From: Lingula anatina
Lineage: Eukaryota; Brachiopoda; Lingulata; Lingulida; Lingulidae
Reading direction: 5' to 3'
Assembly: GCF_001039355.2 (NCBI RefSeq)
Contig: NW_019775597.1
Location: 98,450-160,449, forward strand
Length of the DNA stretch: 62,000 bases
Shown here one piece after another: positions 55,019 to 62,000 of this stretch. Within the stretch, counting starts at the first letter, position 1. Every line of letters starts with the position of its first letter. A program made the translations under genes and the position numbers. The notes under the pieces were generated by a model. That model saw nothing but the letters and a program-made list of their open reading frames with translations, made no database searches and was not told the DNA's origin.

Positions 55019-57412
55019 CTACATATGGAGGTTGACGTACGTGTCAACTTTGTGGACGTATTCTTCAACCACATCGTAACAAAATGCATATTGTTCCTAT
55101 AAAAAAAACACATGGTATATTTTTAATAAAATGAGATATTACAAAAATATGCTGTCATACTGGTAGGTATACCAGTTTCAAAAAGAACAGACGATTGATA
55201 TGTGCATTGTACACGCGTGTACTTTTAGAAGAGTTGGGTATTCAGCACAACGTCACCTATGTATTTTCGGTCTCAGTGTGTTGTAAAATTTGCAGAGATA
55301 CACATTCCTATTGAATATTACCTTGCTATCGATCAACTGTGGTCTGTTTTGTCTGACAGCCTTCACCGTGTGGAAGACATCCACTTCTTGCTCCACCTTC
55401 AGCTTGTCCAGTATGCGAGCCACGGCACAGAATAACCCGCTCTGGTGGGCTCCGTTCCTTTATTATAGAACAATAAACAAGATGGGGTTTCCATATGTTC
55501 CAATATTACTTTGGGTATGAAGAAAAAAATGATGATGATGTATAGGCAGTAAAGTTTATGAATTATGGGTTCACCAAAAAGGACAGAGGACATGGCGATG
55601 ACGTTAGACACGTATATCATATTGTTATAATTCTATTTGAAAATTGATTGATTAAATTGGCTTACAGTTTGAAGAAAAGTAAAACAAGATGTTATTAGCA
55701 GCAGTCGGTGGTAACAACATATTCTTGTATCAATCTGGTAAAGGCTTTAAAAACTAAGAACGATAGGTAATTTTAGCTTGCGTTCATAAACCTAAAAATT
55801 ATTTTATGAAAGCACGTGTCTTGTTTAACTTACATGCAGTGGACAGTTATGGAAGTGTTTTCACTTTTTTGTTGCCATTGTTGAACTGCGTCAAACAGCT
55901 CAAGAAACGCACGCGGTGATGGCGGCACTGGTTCTGATGTTATCCAGTCATGAAACTGGAATTGGCGAACTTCTCTTGGGGAGCCCGACTGCTATAAAAT
56001 TTGAAGGAAATGAGGTATATCAAAATAGTGATACCAACGTTTGTTATGTTTATGTCCAATTGGGACACCTTTTCCAATATCCCAAATACATCAACCTATG
56101 ATAGAAAGAAAATTAAAAAGGCTTTCTTTGATTATGAACGTGTTACATCTTGCGTTACTCTACACTGTATAAAGTTGCGAATAATTATATAATTCTGAAA
56201 AGGTACTCACATCTCGAGAATTGACCAATCTTAACTCTCTAACGGTGATGGCTTTCCCGCTCTGGCGCGTAGAGATTATTTCCACATTAAAAGGACCATA
56301 AGAAACCACTTTCTCTATTGGCCAGTACACACCACTTGTCTGAAGAAAAACACCAGTTCAGGTGTATTAGTGCTGTTTTGGGGAAATGAAAATACAAACC
56401 TCTGGTGCTTGCATCAAAGACGGTTAAATTAAACATGCATTTGGAATAATCAAAAATCAACATTTTGTTATCATTTTGACTTGACGTAAATACAAGAAGA
56501 TGAATCTCTCGGTAGTATTTGTATTCTTTTACCTCTCTATCTTCACTGGATTCATTCAGCATAACTATTGTCGCACATTGCTGGTCAAACAACATACTCC
56601 AGAAGTCAACGATCGTATCAGGCAGAGGCATCTGCGTCACGATGTAGGCGTTTCGGCGTTGGTAACCCTAAAACATTTCGTTTCCTACATGTATATTTTA
56701 GGCGGTCGTACACACTACTATTACAAACGAAAATATTCGTATATTTAGGAAAACAATAGCTTTACAATCATTTCAAATAAAAGTTTATAACGTTACTTAA
56801 ACCAATGGGATACATTTAATTGATATTTGTTTTCAACATTTTGAAAAGGTGATATATCCACAGTGTCTGATCACTAATTGTTTGTGAGTGAAGTGCTTAA
56901 ACCGTACGTCTATGTAAACTGCATTAATGTAAGCAGTGCTGTCCTTCATGTACGATACAAGGCGTGGTCTGCAGTGGTTGCCTTCATATTGAAACAGATA
57001 AAAATAAACCATTTGCTTTAATACAAAATGTTACGTCATAAAAATTACAGCGTTTTTTGCGTGGTTAAACATTCAAATCTGGACAATTTTATAGATATAC
57101 CTTGAGAAGAATAAAGGTACTAGAAAAGCACATCTCGAAATGTAAGCATTATCCAATTACTCTAAAAAAGACCACGGGTATATACGTGTATGGACGAAAA
57201 CAGTTCCAGATTAATAGGTTGTTCTAATGATACGTATAATGAAACAAAACAAACCTGATGATAAAGTGAAGTTACGTACGGTGAGATAGGTTTGAAGTGG
57301 TTTAAAACTTACCTGCTACAATATTAGTCACTCTATTCTTGCCAATGTTGATGGCCTCCAGGGCAGTCTTTGTGGAACTTTCTTCTATTTCAGGCCGCAT
57401 GAGACCCAGTAC
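55019..57412 (-). pseudogene. Gene A exons 24-30: PTP domain D2, frame still open
   Basis: Exons 57313-57412, 56908-56981, 56533-56667, 56211-56339, 55834-55991, 55322-55457 and 55019-55096 carry no internal stop and keep HCMNGAHQSG. Ends EEYVHKVDTYVNLHM. AATAAA occurs about 130 bases after the stop. Confidence 0.85.
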
Positions 57413-57765
57413 CTGGTCAACGGAAAATATGAAATAAACACACTGAAATTATGGAAAAAACACTTGGGTGCTTTTCGCATGTAGTTGAGTTTTCAAAGTT
57501 ACTCTTGATTTTCCTCTTATTCAAATCTAACTAAATGATGAAACAAAGAAACATTTTATTCACGGCCTACCACAAACTCTTCTTCCATTTTGGTCAGTCC
57601 CGAGTGGCAAAGTCTTGCACTGACATAGAAGTAAAACCACAATGCAGTTCTTCCAACATCACATTATGGATGAAGTAAGATTGCTCCTATAAGAAGCAAA
57701 CATAGCTCATTTTAAATAAACTGTATACCAGCCAGCAATATTTTAGCAACTCAAGTCGCTGTACA

Positions 57766-57918
57766 GGGCTCCGTAACTCGAAAGCATCGCGAATTGCGAT
57801 AGCGATGTCACTTTTCGTTTCTAGGCTATTATATGGGGCGAGTAAATGCCGAGTTATGGAATAGGGAGGCTTGCGCTCGGTCGCAATGCCATTCGCGATG
57901 CTTTCGAGTTACGGAGCC
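57766..57918. mobile_element. ~153-bp MITE, GGGCTCCGTAACTCGAAAGC ends
   Basis: GGGCTCCGTAACTCGAAAGC at the left pairs with GCTTTCGAGTTACGGAGCCC at the right, exact inverted complements that extend into GCGAAT words. It lies in intron 22 of gene A. Confidence 0.85.
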
Positions 57919-58342
57919 CAGGTAATTCCCTTCTGGTACACTGTATACATTGTGCCAGGAACAGAAATACTGGCATCGCGACACTTGTAGTATGACAGTG
58001 GGGTCTGCAATTATATTACACATCAACTCACCGATTACCCATGTCAGGCCAATTTAGGTAATACAGTGTATACTGTATATTGCATATTCACACACTACGT
58101 TGTCACGTATCTGTCCACCATTCAGTTAAAATGAAAATGCCCCTACGTCTTTTTTCCAGAACACTGAACTAACTAGTCCGAGGGTAACATGTGGCGACCC
58201 ACCAAAAAGCTTGCCGTTTAACCCGCTAATAGACTCTGAATAGATTCCCCCTGGGGAAGTATTCAAGTGGATCGGCCATATTTGACCCTCGGGGTATCAG
58301 GACAGCCCCCCCCCCCCCCGGACGATCCCCCTCCCCCTAAGA

Positions 58343-58543
58343 ATATATATATGTATAATCAAATATATAGTAACAGTATAAAGTTTAAAACATTCCATCC
58401 ATTTTATTTATAATTTAGTGTGATAATACAACTTCATCATTAAACAAATTATTTTGTATTATCACACTAAAATTATAAATAAATGGATGAAATGTTTTAA
58501 ACTTTATACTCTTTACTATATATTTGCATATAAATATATCTTG
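58343..58543. repeat. Large near-perfect hairpin within a G/C-run framed element
   Basis: Two arms of about 85 bases (including TATAAAGTTTAAAACATT and its complement) face each other around a 23-base loop. Outside the arms lie poly-C (58306-58319) and G-rich runs (58545-58600) that are themselves complementary. Confidence 0.85.
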
Positions 58544-60153
58544 GGGGGAATCGTCTGGGGGGATTGTCCCGGGGGGAATTGTCCGGGGGGGGGTTGTCCA
58601 AGAATCGAGCCTAATCCACTGTTCTGAATGCGGTCTAAAATGTCATACCTTTGTCTGCACCATTTGCGGTCTGGATGCTCGCAATAACTGAACAATTCGG
58701 AAAATGTCGATCTTTCCTTCGGCCAACGCTTGTTCTAAAAGGTAGTCCAGTGCAATGAAAGTACCAGTGTTGCCAACCCCGGCGCTAAAAAGGAGCGAGA
58801 CAAATAATTTTAATAGCAGAGGTTTTTCAACTCTATCCTTTTCTTTGTTTGCATATGCAGGAGGACACTCGCTCATTGTACAGAGTAGCATATATATCAG
58901 TTGTCGTGAAAAATTCACTTTTAATGAATAAAAAACATAAACTGTTGAAGATTAAAGTATATTAAAAGCAAGAAATTAAAACTACATTTCACCTGCAGTG
59001 CACAATGATAGGCCCCTGGTCATAAACTTGGCTTTCTTACTTTTTAACTTCCTCTCGAAATTTAACCAAAGCCGTAGGGTCAACAGGCACGCCTTCATCA
59101 GGCCAACCGGTGAAGTGGAACTGTTTCACAGTACGGGTTGTCTGGTCTTCTTTCTTAAGTCAGATAAATTCATCCAGAGTTTTATAAAGTAAATAACAAC
59201 ACCCCTCGATATTAATAACATGCTAACAAGTATCAATATTTATATTTCGGGCACGTGTTTAATAAGCTCAACGGATTTGGTTAAAGAAAGAAATGTGTGT
59301 GCCTGCATGACGATATTGTTATGACAACTCTTACATGTATGTATGCTTGGTTACACTGTGCTTACTTTACGGTACTGTAGATTTCGGACTAAGAAATCCT
59401 GTCCGTGAACTTCATTCATTGTGGTCACTTCTATTTCGCCAAACTGCTTCACTCCCTCGTCTGCCCAGTACTGCTCACATTTTTGCTGAGCCGAAAAAAC
59501 GGGATGCCACGTTACATATGCATGTATAGGGGTTAATATTAAAATAATCTGGATATATTTGAATACGCACGGTTTATTCTTATGACTGTCAAACGTTAGA
59601 AAACATAACATTTTGCAGTTCTATTTAATGAGCCTTTTGCTTAACCTAATGCTTAAAATATAAAATATTTTTACGATTATTTATTGGCATACCTTGCCCA
59701 TTTCTACAGTTTTCGTCAACATTACAATTTGTGGAGACTTGACTCGCCATATCATCCGCCAGAAGTCGTTTACGGTATTCGGTTTTGGACCTGAAGTAAA
59801 CTATTAATTATTTTTTTCTAGAAATGAAATCATTTATTTACATCTACTATGGCAAGTAACAAATTATTTTAACAAACATGCAGTGTACAGTTGGTTCCAA
59901 ATTGGAATTCATTAATTCGCGTAATGTTGATTAGGCCTTATAGGGGGCGTGCGTGTGAGAGAGGTCAGCTATCATTTAACTATTTAAAGTTACAGTTACC
60001 CTGTGCAGCAATGAATGCACGTGGTCTGCTATATCCCTGAAAAATTGAAATATAATAGTGAAGTATGGCTTTAATCGTTGGCTTCATTATTTCGTTTACC
60101 GCAGCAATTTCGTTATCAAGTAATATATATTTACAGATAAAAGTGAACCAATC

Positions 60154-60180
60154 AAAAAAAAAAAAAAAAAAAAAAAAAAA
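60154..60180. repeat. Poly-A tract
   Basis: Twenty-seven A residues in intron 17 of gene A. Confidence 0.95.
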
Positions 60181-61591
60181 CTGCCAATACCATTCCCGAT
60201 TATGCAGGGATTAAATAACTATCAAATGTTGATAATAACAAATTTCATTTGGCCCATACCATATATGTTAGTACTTGTATGTAGAGTGCATTGGACGAAC
60301 GTGAGATGATATAACAAAATACATTTATTTGAACTACTTACATCAATATAGCTTGCATTGATGTAGTCAGAGTTGGGATCATCTGGCAAAAGGTCCAATA
60401 CAACTCGGCTATGGTCATCTAATGAAAAATAAACATTTGTATAAAATTGGACGTAAGCACATTGTGTTATTTATTTAGGTAAAGCGCATAACTTAAATTT
60501 GTTTTATGTATACAATTTATATATATGTTCATATATATAATTTCTATAAGATCGAACAAGCAATTTCCTTGTTATATTACTCTGTGTTCGCACATGTACT
60601 GCAAGTACTGCAGCATTAAAAAGATAATAAGCTGAATTTTTTTACTGTAGAAAATTCAAATTTGACGGCTTACATGGCATAATGCTCTGAAACCTGTTCT
60701 TTAGTTTGTTTTCTCGTTTTTGGCCGGCTTTACAAGGGCTTTTCAAGGTGATGGGACATTTCTGAAAAAAACATCCAAAACGTATAAACTGACCTAATAA
60801 CAGTACAACAACACTTTAACATTTGTTTATTGCACACTTTATATCAGTAAATAGGAGTAAGAAATTTTTTTTATGATTTCACCAATGTGTATTAAAACGT
60901 GGACAAATCATACCTGATACTCGTCGATAAGAATATCTCTGGTTTTCAATCTCATGACCTGAAAGATGTCCTCGACAGGAATTTCTGTGTTTTCTTTGAT
61001 ACTGCTATAGAGAAGCTCGTCTTCTGTGTTTTCATACAGACTTTAAACCGGAGATTCATATACATGGTCATCTAGATCTGAAGCTAAAAATTCACAGCAA
61101 GGAGATAATGGGATCTACTTTTTAATCAAGTGCGTGTAGAATTAAAGCTGCTGGACACAATAGATTTTATTGAAAATAAATACCTTCTTTTCTCTGCAAT
61201 TCAGAAAAGGCATCAACTTCATAAAGCTCTTGAGTGCGTCGTCTTCTGCAAAAGAAGTTTACAAATAATGGTAAGAGTCTTGAACAGGCTTTGACTTCCA
61301 CATGTACAACATAATTAAGGATTTAATGTTGCCTATTTGTAAAATTTTAGATGACTCAATTTGATGTGTTGGGCCGCATTTGCAACATACAATTTAACTG
61401 TATCATAAGGTTATCTAATTTCATATTTCTCTAAAGTGCCATAGTGCATACATGTTAATATTGCTTTATGTATACTAAGGTTATGAAGTTCTTGTTCATG
61501 ATATATGCGGCTACAAATATACATAATAACGTATTTTTACATTTACATTTGTTTATTTAAGCACTATCTATCGTAATCTACGAAGGTTTAC

Positions 61592-61679
61592 CTTTTGTAT
61601 ATGACAACAATGACCACAAGTACCGCCACCAGGACAAGAACCCCCAACACACCTCCTGCTACAGCGCCACCATTTATAC
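61592..61679 (-). pseudogene. Gene A exon 13: transmembrane helix
   Basis: In its original frame it encodes INGGAVAGG and [19 protein letters not shown], like genes B and C. It is out of frame with the exon before it. Confidence 0.8.
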
Positions 61680-61893
61680 CTGTGACACGGACATTACATT
61701 ACATTATAGCAAGGGAAAACATCCTACATGCAGTTGGAAACTTACACCGTTTAAATAAAACCATTTAAAAAAAATAAGGAAAAATTAAACTTTGAGTCTA
61801 AAACATGAAGGACTTTATTCTCAAACTGTGTAGCACGATGCCCACACAGAATTCCCGAGGGTACATGTAGCTATGACAGTGACGTTGTGATAC

Positions 61894-61941
61894 CTTTTTC
61901 GTCCGTTGTTGCCCATAGCCGACAGCAGTTTTGCAGCGGAT
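61894..61941 (-). pseudogene. Gene A exon 12: FN3-3 end with net 25-base deletion
   Basis: The exon is 48 bases against 73 in gene B. A 22-base and a 3-base gap remove the GEYSD region. The next exon is then read GTA TAA, so translation stops before the transmembrane helix. Confidence 0.8.
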
Positions 61942-62000
61942 CTAAAATGACAAACGCTAACGGTGGGGGAAAACAGTATATAGAAGCATAAGGGTTACAG

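Larger units (their letters stand above)
57571..60761 (-). pseudogene. Gene A exons 16-23: decayed PTP domain D1
   Basis: Recognisable blocks are [49 protein letters not shown] and HCSAGVGNTG. Codon 39 of exon 21 is TAA where gene C has TAT. The last exon (57571-57686) lacks 31 bases between CACTCG and GGACTG, with a short repeated CGA at the break. Confidence 0.85.
55019..61941 (-). pseudogene. Gene A: RPTP paralogue with several inactivating lesions, 5' part outside window
   Basis: Nineteen exons from FN3-3 to the stop are present: 61894-61941, 61592-61679, 61184-61245, 60914-61077, 60674-60761, 60342-60418, 60000-60036, 59693-59790, 59366-59485, 58993-59153, 58649-58784, 57571-57686, 57313-57412, 56908-56981, 56533-56667, 56211-56339, 55834-55991, 55322-55457, 55019-55096. 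Relative to B and C it has a net 25-base loss in the FN3-3 exon, TAA at 61043-61045 in the juxtamembrane exon, TAA at 59037-59039 in D1, and a 31-base deletion in the D1-D2 linker exon. Splice sites look usable. The D1 loop is HCSAGVGNTG. It could still make a truncated protein if the exons to the right are intact. Confidence 0.85.

Noticed and set aside
1-62000. tRNA or rRNA genes
   Set aside because: No cloverleaf with A and B box words and no rRNA-like stretch was noticed on reading both strands; a covariance-model scan would be needed to exclude small ones.

Overview
The window is animal nuclear DNA: AT-rich, intron-dense, GT-AG splice sites, many microsatellites and short inverted-repeat transposons. 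The protein families (receptor tyrosine phosphatases with fucolectin-type ectodomains, an M13 peptidase) and the many foldback repeats fit a marine invertebrate. I cannot name the species or phylum from sequence alone. Almost all recognisable coding sequence is on the minus strand.

The main content is a tandem array of paralogous receptor-type protein tyrosine phosphatases (RPTPs). From right to left along the plus strand they are: gene A (55019-61941, 5' part beyond the window, with several inactivating lesions), gene B (32378-52783, complete) and gene C (7148-27005, complete). A lone copy of the family's signal-peptide exon lies at 4121-4178. Genes B and C each have 30 coding exons whose splice phases all join, giving about 1377 and 1371 residues. 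The order is signal peptide, a short Cys-rich module, two fucolectin/F5-8C-like (FTP) domains, one EGF-like module, three fibronectin III domains, one transmembrane helix, and two intracellular PTP domains. This is a lectin-type ectodomain joined to a tandem phosphatase.

The copies differ where it matters for catalysis. Gene C keeps the canonical D1 loop [10 protein letters not shown]. Gene B reads HCSDGVGNTG and gene A reads HCSAGVGNTG, so both have Asn in place of the phosphate-binding Arg. The membrane-distal D2 domain of all three reads HCMNGAHQSG, which also lacks the Arg. Gene A additionally has two in-frame stops and two frameshifting deletions. The cluster therefore looks like one probable enzyme, one intact receptor predicted to be a pseudophosphatase, one decayed copy and one exon relic.

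Left flank (1-7147): the first coding exon of an M13 (neprilysin/ECE-like) peptidase at 1319-2164, the orphan exon, and a MITE. Between C and B (27006-32377) is a repeat-rich intergenic block that contains a duplicated 1.2-kb segment next to an N. A second N-flanking duplication inside gene B repeats exons 24-27. In both cases the sequence right of the N restarts inside sequence already seen to its left, so unmerged allelic contig ends are the likeliest cause. The introns hold at least eight foldback or terminal-inverted-repeat elements, several with visible target-site duplications, and a degenerate Tc1-like transposase.
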